From assembly GCA_018823705.1 (NCBI GenBank), contig JAHJHP010000050.1:1-33972 (forward strand): a DNA stretch of 33,972 nucleotides. The letters are read 5' to 3'. Position numbers and translations under genes: made by a program. The notes below the pieces were generated by a model, which saw nothing but the letters and a program-made list of their open reading frames with translations, searched no databases and had not been told where the DNA came from. Each line of letters starts with the position of its first letter. Within the stretch, counting starts at the first letter, position 1. Below are positions 25,754 through 33,295 of the stretch, one piece after another. Source of the stretch: Candidatus Omnitrophota bacterium (GTDB lineage: Bacteria > Omnitrophota > Gorgyraeia > 2-01-FULL-45-10).

Positions 25754-28029
25754 TCCTCCAGGGGCTCCTTAAGGCTTTCGAGGACATTTCCCATCTGCGT
25801 CATCTCGGCCAGCGACAAAAAAAATGAAAGCGTGGATTCAGCGCCTTGATTACGGTTTACCCTATTTACATGAAGCCCGTCACAGCAACCCCCGGTCACC
25901 GGGTCGTACAAGGAAATGCCGAGATCGTTGCTTCCGAGGAACCATTGAAATACTTTTGAGGCCTCATCACGCCACATCTTGTCTTTTGTGATGCGATAGG
26001 CTTCGAGACATGCCGAAATAGTAGCGTGGGCTTCTATCGGCTGCTGATCAAAGAGAGGCTTTACGTCGCCACGAGTGTACGTGCCGTCCGTACCTACCGG
26101 CTCAAAATGGCCGCGAGCAGAAGTCTGCACATTTACAAGCCACTTTAGCGCCTCCAGCCCGGCTTTTAGTATTTCCTCGTTATTCAGGTCGTGTCCGCTC
26201 GCCAGGAGCGCGTGAGGTAATTTGGCGTTGCAATACGCCAAAGATGATTCAAACCATAGCCATTGCGCATTACCATGCGCCTTATAAAGATCATGAAGCC
26301 GCGCAGCGAGTGTCTGCAGATAACTACGGACAAGCCTGTCTCCGGGGAAACGCTGTAGGTACTCATGTATACCGAGCAATATGAAAGCCCATGCGCGCGG
26401 CGAAGTGAATGACACTGAAGACGCAAGGGCCTTTTCAAACAGCTCAACCGACATCTGAGAAAATCCTTCGTTTTTAAATTGGCCGATGCAGGAACCGAGA
26501 GCCCATAGCGCCCTGCCATGGCAATCTTCGCTGGGCACCCCTTCTTTCCAATTTCGCTGGAAAGTAAGGAAATTCCTAAACCGGAGGATAGACGGGTCCC
26601 AGGCATACATGACAAATCCAAGGTATCGGCTCGCGAGATCGCTGATCTTAATAGGATTTATGGTACCTAACCCCTCGAGTAAAACCGTCAGGATGAGCGC
26701 CCGGGCATTGTCATCCGTGCAATACCCTTCTGAAAAGTTCGGGACATTGAACGTGGCGTGCTGGAAGATCCCGATGGAATCGGTCATCCTCATGAGATGG
26801 TCGAGCTTTATATCCGGTAATTCGGGAAACTGCTGTTCAAGAGAATGCATTGTTATCTTTTTTTGCGTCACGATAGGGCTCTTCATCTTCGCGTCTTTGA
26901 ATACCGACGCGTATTTTGACACCACATTGTTCCATGTCATCTCGCGGCCCAATATATAAGCGTTCTTGCGCATCGAGTTACGTTCGTTTTCGTTCATGAT
27001 AAGCTTTTTAATCGCTTGTCCTGTCTCTTCCGGATTGTTGAAAGACACAAGGATACCCTTGCCGTCACCGAGCAATTCGGCGGCATGCCAATAGGGAGTT
27101 GAAATAACCGCATTTCCTACGCCGAATGAATAGGCAAGCGTCCCGGAAGTTATCTGCGCTTCCTGCAAGTACGGAGTGATATAGATATCAGCGATTACAA
27201 GCAGTTCCTTAAGTTCTTCAGGGGACACAAACCGGTTATGGAAAATGACATTCCGCGAGATCTTTAGCTCATCGCAAAGACGCTGCAATAAAAGCCTGTA
27301 CGCTTCACCTTCATGCCTTAACAGATTTGGATGCGTAGCGCCGACGACTATATATACGGCGTTAGGATGATCTTTTATAATTTCGGGAAGCGCCCGCAAT
27401 ACAACCTCAATGCCCTTGTGCGGAGCAAGCAGCCCGAACGTCAGGAGGACGGTCTTGCCTTCCACCCCATATTGTTCTTTGTAAAAACTGGGATCGATAA
27501 AAGGAATGTCGGGTATTCCATGGGGGATCAATAATATTTTCGAATTATCTACCGTGTATTCAGACTGAAGAATATCTACAGCCTTTTGCGTCATTACAAC
27601 CACGTAATCAGACAGGCCAAGCAACTCGTTCTTTACGCGTCTCTGGCGCGAAGATGGATTCTGCAATATTGTATGAAGGGTCGTCACAATAGGCATCTTC
27701 AACTGGCGTAATAATGTCAATATGTAACTGCCCGCGTCTCCTCCGAAAATGCCAAATTCGTGTTGAAGGCAAACGACATCGATATTGTTAAGGTTCAGGA
27801 AATCCGCTGCCGCTTTATACGAGTCTATATCCTGCTCTTTGATCTCGAAACGTACGCGGTCCGGATAATTGTAGCCTTCCTCGATATCTGTTACGGGTAT
27901 AGCGAGTACCTGCACAGAGGGATGAAGGGCTGCGAACGTCTCGCAGATATCTGTGGTAAACGTAGCTATACCGCAACGCCGCGGGAGATAATTACCTATG
28001 AATGCTATTTTCTTGATCTCATTGGCCAT
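25750..28029 (-). CDS. GT4 glycosyltransferase fused to a C-terminal six-hairpin-like domain
   Basis: Two parts make up this 759-residue protein. Residues 1-375 are a GT4 glycosyltransferase (NYLPRRCGIATFT, VCLQHEFGIFGG, FGLLAPHKGIE, ITPYLQEAQITSGTLAYSFG). Residues about 400-750 are a helical domain with PNFSEGYCTDDNARAL near 435, resembling alpha/alpha six-hairpin glycosidases. The pair suggests a transferase coupled to a domain that binds or trims the product. It is the first gene of the glycan operon, overlapped by the GH130-like gene. The Shine-Dalgarno is weak (AAGGAC about 17 bases upstream). Confidence 0.88.
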   Translation of the reverse strand: MANEIKKIAFIGNYLPRRCGIATFTTDICETFAALHPSVQVLAIPVTDIEEGYNYPDRVRFEIKEQDIDSYKAAADFLNLNNIDVVCLQHEFGIFGGDAGSYILTLLRQLKMPIVTTLHTILQNPSSRQRRVKNELLGLSDYVVVMTQKAVDILQSEYTVDNSKILLIPHGIPDIPFIDPSFYKEQYGVEGKTVLLTFGLLAPHKGIEVVLRALPEIIKDHPNAVYIVVGATHPNLLRHEGEAYRLLLQRLCDELKISRNVIFHNRFVSPEELKELLVIADIYITPYLQEAQITSGTLAYSFGVGNAVISTPYWHAAELLGDGKGILVSFNNPEETGQAIKKLIMNENERNSMRKNAYILGREMTWNNVVSKYASVFKDAKMKSPIVTQKKITMHSLEQQFPELPDIKLDHLMRMTDSIGIFQHATFNVPNFSEGYCTDDNARALILTVLLEGLGTINPIKISDLASRYLGFVMYAWDPSILRFRNFLTFQRNWKEGVPSEDCHGRALWALGSCIGQFKNEGFSQMSVELFEKALASSVSFTSPRAWAFILLGIHEYLQRFPGDRLVRSYLQTLAARLHDLYKAHGNAQWLWFESSLAYCNAKLPHALLASGHDLNNEEILKAGLEALKWLVNVQTSARGHFEPVGTDGTYTRGDVKPLFDQQPIEAHATISACLEAYRITKDKMWRDEASKVFQWFLGSNDLGISLYDPVTGGCCDGLHVNRVNRNQGAESTLSFFLSLAEMTQMGNVLESLKEPLEE

Positions 28030-28078
28030 AATGTTTATTTTAGGCTGTCCTTTTTTATTACATGTACCGATTATAAAT

Positions 28079-28108
28079 AAAAAGCCATCCGACTACACGT
28101 CAGATGGC
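28079..28108 (-). terminator. Intrinsic terminator upstream of the glycan operon
   Basis: GCCATC and GATGGC pair, extended inward by GAC/GTC after one mismatch. TTTTTATTT follows on the minus strand. It stands about 50 bases before the GT4-fusion start, so it ends the short transcript or attenuates the operon. Confidence 0.78.
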
Positions 28109-28186
28109 GGCCCGACCACCTTACATAACACCTCCAGAGAATCACCTCTGAACCCAATTATCGTATCAGCTCACAATATTTATACT
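28079..28186 (-). ncRNA. Short structured transcript (sRNA or attenuator leader) before the glycan operon
   Basis: A promoter at 28220-28193 and a terminator at 28108-28079 bound about 108 bases with no coding frame of note. The minus-strand RNA can fold CAGAG/CTCTG around a GTGATT loop (about 28150-28135) and GGTGG/CCGCC just before the terminator. The second helix ends where the terminator stem starts, so the two could compete. I recognise no known riboswitch class. Either a free small RNA or a leader that controls read-through into the glycan genes would fit. Confidence 0.5.
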
Positions 28187-28192
28187 GCTCCT

Positions 28193-28220
28193 ATTATACG
28201 GACAATTAACGTAAAAGCAA
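28193..28220 (-). promoter_or_regulatory. Promoter of the short transcript
   Basis: TTGCTT (28220-28215), a 16-base spacer and a perfect TATAAT (28198-28193) are placed just after the rubrerythrin stop codon. Confidence 0.6.
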
Positions 28221-28250
28221 GGTTTATAAGTAGAAATCCTGATTCTCCGC

Positions 28251-28901
28251 CTATCTTACCCTCTTAAATTTTTTCGTATCGGTTAAACAGATAGGACACA
28301 TCGCGCTGGTGACAGCATCCACAGCATTCCCGCAGACCGGACACACGTAAAAATCTTTCGAGAGACCTCTGGATATCGTCAGGTTCTTTAGCATCCCGGC
28401 ATATAATTCGGCGTGAACACCTTCGGCGGCGCCGGCGTCTTCAAAAGCATCGATCGCATCTTCGATCTTTTCCTTTTCAGCTTGCTTAAGGAATGCGGGA
28501 TACATCAGATCTTTTTCGTATACTTCTCCCCTGAATGCCGATTCAATGTTCTCAGTCGTGCTATTCACCACCGGAGTCTCAATAATGGCATTCGGTGTTC
28601 CTCCAAGCTTCTTGATTACTTCGCCATGACGCTCATAGTGCACCTGCTCTGCCGCCGCGGTCGCCCTGAAAAGACTGGCAGCTATGTCATATCCTTCCTC
28701 GTTAGCTTTTTTGGAAAAGGCTATATAACGCGCATTGGCATTGACCTCTGCATTATACGCGGTCATAAGGTTATCGAGTGTCGTTGCTGAATTGTCAACA
28801 GGCTTTTCCTGGGCATACACACTGGTAATACTTATACATACCGGCAATAAAAATAACATCACTCCGAATACCACCGCAAAACCGCTCTTCTTTGTCAGCA
28901 T
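28251..28901 (-). CDS. Exported rubrerythrin-like protein
   Basis: About 216 residues. A signal peptide (GFAVVFGVMLFLLPVCISIT, cut near VYA) precedes a ferritin-like diiron domain. Iron-ligand motifs are EVNANARY, EQVHYERH, RGEVYEKDLMY and AEGVHAELY, each with the expected Glu or His. A C-terminal rubredoxin-like domain has CPVCG and CPIC. Rubrerythrins reduce hydrogen peroxide; nearly all known ones are cytosolic, so the signal peptide is unusual. I use the ATG at 28901, with GGGAGG just upstream; an ATG at 28913 would overlap that site. Its own promoter lies upstream, and a Fur-family gene is two genes away. Confidence 0.9.
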   Translation of the reverse strand: MLTKKSGFAVVFGVMLFLLPVCISITSVYAQEKPVDNSATTLDNLMTAYNAEVNANARYIAFSKKANEEGYDIAASLFRATAAAEQVHYERHGEVIKKLGGTPNAIIETPVVNSTTENIESAFRGEVYEKDLMYPAFLKQAEKEKIEDAIDAFEDAGAAEGVHAELYAGMLKNLTISRGLSKDFYVCPVCGNAVDAVTSAMCPICLTDTKKFKRVR

Positions 28902-28949
28902 ATCCCCTCCCATGTTATTTTGGCCGCTTTTTGGGCACCGGCAGAGAGC

Positions 28950-28978
28950 ATGTTACAACTTAACTTGTTTTATGTCAA
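28950..28978 (-). promoter_or_regulatory. Promoter of the rubrerythrin gene
   Basis: TTGACA (28978-28973), a 17-base spacer and TAACAT (28955-28950). The spacer end and -10 contain an imperfect GTTAA-GTT-GTAAC dyad that could be an operator. Confidence 0.65.
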
Positions 28979-28985
28979 GGGATTA
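28952..28985. repeat. 34-base repeat, copy 1
   Basis: This stretch matches 32289-32322 at 30 of 34 positions by eye. It includes the TTGACA box and the GTTA/TAAC dyad of the rubrerythrin promoter, so the repeat may be a shared promoter-operator module. Confidence 0.75.
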
Positions 28986-29015
28986 CCCCAAAATGTTCTC
29001 TGAAACATTTTGGGG
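28986..29015. terminator. 12-bp inverted repeat, possible terminator after the beta-barrel gene
   Basis: CCCCAAAATGTT and its exact complement flank a 6-base loop. It lies 65 bases after the 29080-29814 gene and just before the rubrerythrin promoter. There is no U-tract on the minus strand, so termination is only suggested. Confidence 0.5.
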
Positions 29016-29079
29016 TTTCCATAGGTACTGTTTAGGCGCCGAATTAAATATTACAGCGACCATCGTTCGCCAACCAATC

Positions 29080-29814
29080 TTAAAATAGATACCCTACTAT
29101 CAACCTTGTTTGCATGTCATCCGTCTTTTCATTAAGACCAAAGACTGCGCCTAAAGCAATATAGGCTTTTTTCGGTTTGATCGTATAGGATATGGTCGGT
29201 CCGACAGAATATTCACCATCCGTATAATTACCCTTTGTCTCGGCCCCGATCCTGAACATAGGTGTTATTGCGTAACTTATGCCGGCTGTATATCCATACT
29301 CCGCCTTGCCGCCTGATTCAAGCTCCTGTTCAAATATCTGATTATAGGATATATTGAATCTGCCTATGTCTTTTGCAAGGACCAACTTTTCCTCAAGCTC
29401 GTTAGGCTCCTTGAAATCGCCGGGCCGTATATATTCGAGATACAACAAGATGTCAATAGGTAAGCTGTCCTTTTCAAGGACTCTATACCTTCCCCTTATT
29501 TTGAAACCGTCATATTCGAAAGTGCTAGATTCATAAATGTTAGATTGTTTAAACATCTGATACATACTTACATCAAAATGATCTGTTATTCCATACTCCA
29601 GCTCAATCTGTGGCTTCCAGTAATTTGGAACCGCTCTATCGAGATTCGGCTGCTCCTCAGTTAAATAAAACTCTGTTTCGAACCATCCTTTGGGCATGGT
29701 CTGATACTCATATGTCCAAACATAGCTTCTTTTATCCGCATAACTGTTTCCAGTAACCAGCAAAATCAAACAGATCGTTAACACCGCCAAGCAAATCGCT
29801 TTGAATTTTGACAT
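29080..29814 (-). CDS. Outer-membrane beta-barrel candidate under Fur-like control
   Basis: About 244 residues, family not recognised. A signal peptide (AICLAVLTICLILLVTG, cut near SYA) is followed by alternating polar and hydrophobic strands rich in Tyr, Glu and Phe. The C-terminus ends RLIVGYLF with a final Phe, typical of barrel proteins inserted by BamA. FETEFYL, QIELEYGITDHFDVSMY and FKIRGRYRV are typical strand pairs. I prefer the ATG at 29814; the ATG at 29823 directly abuts the AAGG site. A Fur-like box lies 16 bases before the start, and the gene is next to the fur-family gene, so metal-dependent expression is likely. Confidence 0.8.
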   Translation of the reverse strand: MSKFKAICLAVLTICLILLVTGNSYADKRSYVWTYEYQTMPKGWFETEFYLTEEQPNLDRAVPNYWKPQIELEYGITDHFDVSMYQMFKQSNIYESSTFEYDGFKIRGRYRVLEKDSLPIDILLYLEYIRPGDFKEPNELEEKLVLAKDIGRFNISYNQIFEQELESGGKAEYGYTAGISYAITPMFRIGAETKGNYTDGEYSVGPTISYTIKPKKAYIALGAVFGLNEKTDDMQTRLIVGYLF

Positions 29815-29830
29815 ATTACTCATCCTTTCT

Positions 29831-29851
29831 TATTGAAATACATTTTCAATA
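29831..29851. promoter_or_regulatory. Fur-family box upstream of the beta-barrel gene
   Basis: TATTGAAA, five bases, TTTCAATA: perfect 8-bp arms. A nearly identical site stands before the regulator gene at 30320-30340; the difference is in the central five bases. Confidence 0.75.
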
Positions 29852-29868
29852 ATAGTTCAAAAAAAACA

Positions 29869-30303
29869 CTACTTATGCACCGAGCATTTGCTGCATATAC
29901 CGAATATCTGTAATTTATGCCTGAGCGGGATAAATCTATTTTCCTTTGCTAGCCTTTCCTGGAGCGCTTCTATTTTAGGCTTCACAGCTTCTGTATAATT
30001 GCCGCATTTAACACAGACAAGATGATCGTGATGTTCATGCCCGTATTGATGTTCATATCTAATTATGCCATCTCCGAAATCCACTACATTACAGAGTCCT
30101 GCCTCCGAAAAAAGCTTCATCGTTCTGTATACGGTAACGTATCCTATGTTTGGATTCTTCTTCTTCACAATTTTATGTAATTCATCGACTGAAAGATGTC
30201 GCTCCACAGACAGGAAGATTTTAAGTATCTCTTCCCTCTGAGGCGTATATCTTAAGCCCTTTTCTCTTATATGTTTTTCGAGTATATCAAACTCGTTTTT
30301 CAC
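29869..30303 (-). CDS. Fur-family metal-dependent repressor (Fur/PerR/Zur)
   Basis: About 144 residues. A winged-helix DNA-binding domain (about 15-80, with RYTPQREEIL and IGYVTVYRTMKL) precedes a dimerisation domain with EHHDHLVCVKCG and a terminal ICSKC. The two CxxC pairs form the structural zinc site. His-rich HEHHDH supplies regulatory-metal ligands. Which metal or peroxide signal it reads cannot be told safely; the nearby rubrerythrin hints at PerR. The start is GTG at 30303, with GGAGG 5 bases upstream; the longer frame to 30315 runs over that site. Its promoter carries a matching box, so it is probably autoregulated. Confidence 0.93.
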   Translation of the reverse strand: MKNEFDILEKHIREKGLRYTPQREEILKIFLSVERHLSVDELHKIVKKKNPNIGYVTVYRTMKLFSEAGLCNVVDFGDGIIRYEHQYGHEHHDHLVCVKCGNYTEAVKPKIEALQERLAKENRFIPLRHKLQIFGICSKCSVHK

Positions 30304-30319
30304 AACTACCTCCACATGC

Positions 30320-30340
30320 TATTGAAATGTATTTTCAATA
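30320..30340. promoter_or_regulatory. Fur-family box in the regulator's own promoter
   Basis: The same TATTGAAA-N5-TTTCAATA dyad as at 29831-29851. It overlaps the last bases of the -10 box at 30338-30343, so a bound repressor would block RNA polymerase. Confidence 0.78.
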
Positions 30341-30366
30341 ATATCAAGACGGATAATATTTGTCAA
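30338..30366 (-). promoter_or_regulatory. Promoter of the Fur-family gene
   Basis: TTGACA (30366-30361), a 17-base spacer and TATTAT (30343-30338), close to consensus. Confidence 0.8.
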
Positions 30367-30512
30367 GGAAATATTTTAGTTTTGAGTTTCTGGGGTCAGG
30401 TCCGAAAGGGACGGATCTCAAGTTTTAGTCGTCCTGCTGTGCCTCTGCTGTGCTTTTAAAGGAATACCAGGGCCATTCTACCTGTTATCCCCTGCTTTCC
30501 CCTATTAGGTCT

Positions 30513-30534
30513 GGACATTTTTCTTGAAATGTCC
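30513..30534. repeat. 8-bp inverted repeat
   Basis: GGACATTT and AAATGTCC flank a 6-base loop, 4 bases from the next inverted repeat. Confidence 0.65.
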
Positions 30535-30538
30535 GACC

Positions 30539-30561
30539 ATCCCGTGCCTCTGGCACGGGAT
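30539..30561. repeat. 10-bp perfect inverted repeat
   Basis: ATCCCGTGCC and GGCACGGGAT flank TCT. The hairpin would form on either strand. No U-tract follows, so it may be a transcript-stabilising or REP-like hairpin. Confidence 0.7.
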
Positions 30562-30660
30562 ATGCTGTAGCTTCGCTTTAGTTGTCTGCCCTACGAAGCA
30601 CCATGTTGTCTAAACATTGATTGCGAAGTAGGGAGGGCAAAGGATGGGCACAAAAAATGA

Positions 30661-32100
30661 TCAAGTATTGTTTACGAATATGCGTTTCAGGGAGTTGCCG
30701 AACCTCTTTTTTTTCATTTCTCTGAATATTACACTTTTTAACAAACTCGGGCCTGCTACTATAAATATGGCGATTTCATTAAAAGTAAAGAATTTCACTA
30801 CCAGGAATTTTTTCACTATTTTTAAGATCTGGAGCGGCGTATAGAATGAAAATTTAATTTGTCTGCCTATTTTTTTCAGAGATGCGTGGCTAAAGGTGTC
30901 TGAATAGAGCTCACCCCTAGCGGTAACGTGATACCCTGGTGTATTTTCCGCAACTTTCCTGAGTGGAGAAAACTTCTCAATGCGAAGCTTCTGGAATGTG
31001 ATAGAGTCTAGGCTTATCTCCCTTGCGAACTTGGCTATATAGAGCATCTCTTTCTCAGTCTCTCCTATGTTGCCATAGATAAAGTAACCATGATAGTATA
31101 TCGGATATTTTTTTAATACCTCAAAGCATCTTCTTATCTCAGCCGAGTTAAAGCCTTTATTGAGCTCAACCAGTATATGATCATGCGGAGATTCTATGCC
31201 CATAAAGAGCATCTTGAACCCCGCCTTGACCATTTTGTCCAGGAGTCTGGGGTACTTGGCTATTTCGATACGAGCTTGCGCGATGAAACGCTTTTTTATT
31301 TTACGGGCTATTATCAGATCGCAGATCTCTTCCGATCTTTTTATATCCGTAAAAAAGTTATCGTCACTGAATAGTATGGTGTTGGCACTGATCTGGCCTA
31401 TCTCAGTTACAACAGACTCAACACTACGTGCGGCATAGTCTCTTTTTTGACCCAGCGGGTTTAGATTGAATGTACAGAATTTGCAGTTATAAGGGCAGCC
31501 TCTGGCGCTTAAAACCGAATCAAACGTCAAGGCTGCCATGGCAATACCGTTTATTCTCATGTAATATTTATTTCGTCTTAGTGAGCGATCAGGCGAGCCT
31601 ATAATATCCACATCCGGCAATGGCCTGTTTGCATTATGGACTATTCCCTGACTACCCTTGTAAGAAATACCTAAGATATTTTCACGAGATGTGCCTTTTA
31701 GTATCTCCTTTATAGTCTCCTCGCCCTCGCCCCTGACAATAATATCTATCCTCGGGCAAGCTCGGAACAGCTCTTCAACCTCTACTGTGGCCTTATAGCC
31801 ACCCACGATTAAAGGTACGTTCTCCGGCAGCAGGTTCAGCAGTTCGCAGATCTTTTCAAATTGGCGATCCCACCCGACACTGACACATAAGATATCGATT
31901 TGGCTGCGTATAAAATCAATCAGCTTACCGGAGTCACATAGCTCTGTTTCGTATCGCAGGTCAAGAAGGGTCAATTTATCCACAAGGCCTTTGGCGCTGG
32001 AAGCCACATACTCAAGACCTGTAGGCGGAAATAGCCCCATGACACTTGTTGCCGTGTTTTCGATATAGGGGTTTAGGAATAGGGCATGTTTATATTTCAT
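30661..32100 (-). CDS. B12-binding radical SAM protein
   Basis: 479 residues. An N-terminal Rossmann-like B12-binding domain (about 5-150) lacks the canonical DxHxxG, as in many family members; VSVGWDRQFE and VGGYKATVEVEELF are seen. The radical SAM barrel follows with SARGCPYNCKFCTFN at about 198-212, the three-Cys iron-sulfur motif. A C-terminal DUF4070-like or SPASM-free region remains. Members do methylations and rearrangements, for example on hopanoids, lipids or tetrapyrroles. The substrate here is unknown and no biosynthetic neighbours help. The ATG at 32100 has only a weak Shine-Dalgarno. It has its own promoter, about 110 bases upstream. Confidence 0.9.
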   Translation of the reverse strand: MKYKHALFLNPYIENTATSVMGLFPPTGLEYVASSAKGLVDKLTLLDLRYETELCDSGKLIDFIRSQIDILCVSVGWDRQFEKICELLNLLPENVPLIVGGYKATVEVEELFRACPRIDIIVRGEGEETIKEILKGTSRENILGISYKGSQGIVHNANRPLPDVDIIGSPDRSLRRNKYYMRINGIAMAALTFDSVLSARGCPYNCKFCTFNLNPLGQKRDYAARSVESVVTEIGQISANTILFSDDNFFTDIKRSEEICDLIIARKIKKRFIAQARIEIAKYPRLLDKMVKAGFKMLFMGIESPHDHILVELNKGFNSAEIRRCFEVLKKYPIYYHGYFIYGNIGETEKEMLYIAKFAREISLDSITFQKLRIEKFSPLRKVAENTPGYHVTARGELYSDTFSHASLKKIGRQIKFSFYTPLQILKIVKKFLVVKFFTFNEIAIFIVAGPSLLKSVIFREMKKKRFGNSLKRIFVNNT

Positions 32101-32216
32101 CTTTATTTCCGTGCTTTTTAGGGTTACCCTGTTTGGATGGACATGTCTGGAATTATGGCGAGAACTATGCCCGAAGCCTGCTATACGGTGAACCTCATCG
32201 CCTAAAAACTGTGTAG
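32101..32216 (-). other. 5' leader of the radical SAM gene
   Basis: From the promoter at 32244-32217 about 110 bases are transcribed before the ATG. GGCGA (about 32192) can pair with TCGCC about 40 bases on, and AGGGTAACCCT (about 32125-32135) is a short palindrome. I recognise no riboswitch class, and cobalamin-riboswitch hallmarks are not seen. Confidence 0.4.
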
Positions 32217-32244
32217 ATTATATCACTTTATTATTAAAAATCAA
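32217..32244 (-). promoter_or_regulatory. Promoter of the radical SAM gene
   Basis: TTGATT (32244-32239), a 16-base spacer and TATAAT (32222-32217) with an upstream TG (extended -10). Confidence 0.65.
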
Positions 32245-32248
32245 TATA

Positions 32249-32283
32249 ATCCGGCTCGGAGAATATCAGGCTCTCCGCCGGAT
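32249..32283 (-). terminator. Terminator-like hairpin after the hipBST operon
   Basis: ATCCGG/CCGGAT and CGGAGA/TCTCCG stack with a 2-base bulge; T-rich DNA follows on the minus strand after a few bases. It separates the toxin operon from the radical SAM promoter. Confidence 0.6.
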
Positions 32284-32288
32284 AATAG

Positions 32289-32322
32289 GTTACAACGTAA
32301 CTCTTTTTATGTCAAAGGATTA
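32289..32322. repeat. 34-base repeat, copy 2
   Basis: Matches copy 1 at 28952-28985 at 30 of 34 positions. Here the dyad is perfect (GTTAC-GTT-GTAAC). TTGACA is conserved, but the base 17 downstream is TAACCT, a poor -10, so this copy may be an operator without an active promoter. Confidence 0.75.
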
Positions 32323-32419
32323 AGGTGTCTGGATGTTTACCGATGCTTCTATTTGTTACTCGATGTTTTGGACTTGGATGGTCACAAGATGAACACAAAA
32401 AATGTTCACCTTTTCATTA

Positions 32420-33295
32420 TCACATCGCTAAGTTCATGCGCAACAGGCGTTCTTTAATAATGTTAATAAATCGCTCTTTAGCCTCTTTCTTAATTTCTGA
32501 TTTTTTAATTATTGTTTCCATTAAAGCTAAGTTCTTTTCAAATTTTTCATATCGAATTTTTACTGGTATATTTAAATACTCCGCCAATTTGTCAAAATCG
32601 TCTCTTTTTAATCCGTTCTTTTTACCGTTGATGGATAAGGCAGAGTCTTCTTCATCTGAAATCACCAATTTTGAGCAAATAATATCATAGGCTGGTGTTA
32701 AGCGAATGGTTTCCCTGTCCTTGCATGCAATTGAATAGTTCTTTAGGTGGGCGTCTCCATTCCCAATAATAAAATTAAAAACAACTCTCTCAAAAAATAA
32801 TTGCACATCATATCCCGGCGCTGAAGATATTTCTTTTAACCTGCGTCCGATTTGCTCAACGGAACCTTTGTATTTATCTCCTGATTCTAGTATTTGAAAG
32901 AACTCTTCCTGGTGTATTTTAATACCAGATTCCCTGTCAAATCTTTTCACAATATATGCCCAACTTCCATCTTTTAAGGATAACAAACAATGGGGAGGAA
33001 CATCGATCGTAAACTCTCCCGCCATATCCATACAACACTGCTCATTCTCAGGAATATTCGAAAAGGCTGCAGTTTGCGGTTTTAAAATATATTCTCCCCC
33101 TTCAGCAACAGAAATTAACGAATTATTTTTCCTGTCTAGCTTCATGGATAATTTCGGCTGAACCCCAGAAATAGACAACTTACCCGTGGTTTTCTGTGCC
33201 TTCAGGGAAACATCTTCCAGGCTAAATTCTATTGATGGAAGTTCAGTCTTATTAAACATCCCCTTAATAAGCTTCTCGTTCATTCTCATATTCAT
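32420..33295 (-). CDS. hipT: HipT-like serine/threonine kinase toxin (HipA-family core)
   Basis: About 291 residues from the ATG at 33295, which overlaps the hipS stop by 4 bases. It has the HipA kinase core but lacks the N-terminal subdomain, which is encoded by the separate upstream gene. Visible motifs are SISGVQPKLS (Ser41, Ser43 in the Gly-rich loop, the autophosphorylation pair of the HipT type), the lysine in YIVKRFDR, NGDAHLKNYS with catalytic Asp181, and TPAYD with metal-binding Asp204. In characterised HipBST the kinase phosphorylates tryptophanyl-tRNA synthetase; the target here is not known. The frame extends to 33346 but that part overlaps hipS. Confidence 0.9.
   Translation of the reverse strand: MNMRMNEKLIKGMFNKTELPSIEFSLEDVSLKAQKTTGKLSISGVQPKLSMKLDRKNNSLISVAEGGEYILKPQTAAFSNIPENEQCCMDMAGEFTIDVPPHCLLSLKDGSWAYIVKRFDRESGIKIHQEEFFQILESGDKYKGSVEQIGRRLKEISSAPGYDVQLFFERVVFNFIIGNGDAHLKNYSIACKDRETIRLTPAYDIICSKLVISDEEDSALSINGKKNGLKRDDFDKLAEYLNIPVKIRYEKFEKNLALMETIIKKSEIKKEAKERFINIIKERLLRMNLAM

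Larger units (their letters stand above)
30367..30660. other. Gene-free stretch with palindromes and a possible transposon-end remnant
   Basis: No supportable gene. It holds GGGGTCAGGTCC near 30393, a string I associate with the ends of REP-type (IS200-like) transposases. An 8-bp inverted repeat lies at 30513-30534, a 10-bp one with a 3-base loop at 30539-30561, and an imperfect CCCTAC/GTAGGG dyad between about 30588 and 30637. It is the region downstream of the radical SAM gene, so one hairpin may end that transcript. It looks like relic mobile or REP-like DNA. Confidence 0.5.

Noticed and set aside
28079-28186. Known riboswitch class (ZTP, glycine, c-di-AMP, SAM, TPP, FMN) before the glycan operon
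   Set aside because: None of the consensus core strings I know for these classes appears.
32101-32216. Cobalamin riboswitch before the B12-binding radical SAM gene
   Set aside because: The conserved B12-box strings are not present; only short unspecific helices are seen.
32249-32283. CRISPR-like or attachment-site origin for the hairpin region
   Set aside because: No repeated spacer-like units, no integrase gene and no tRNA; a terminator explains it.
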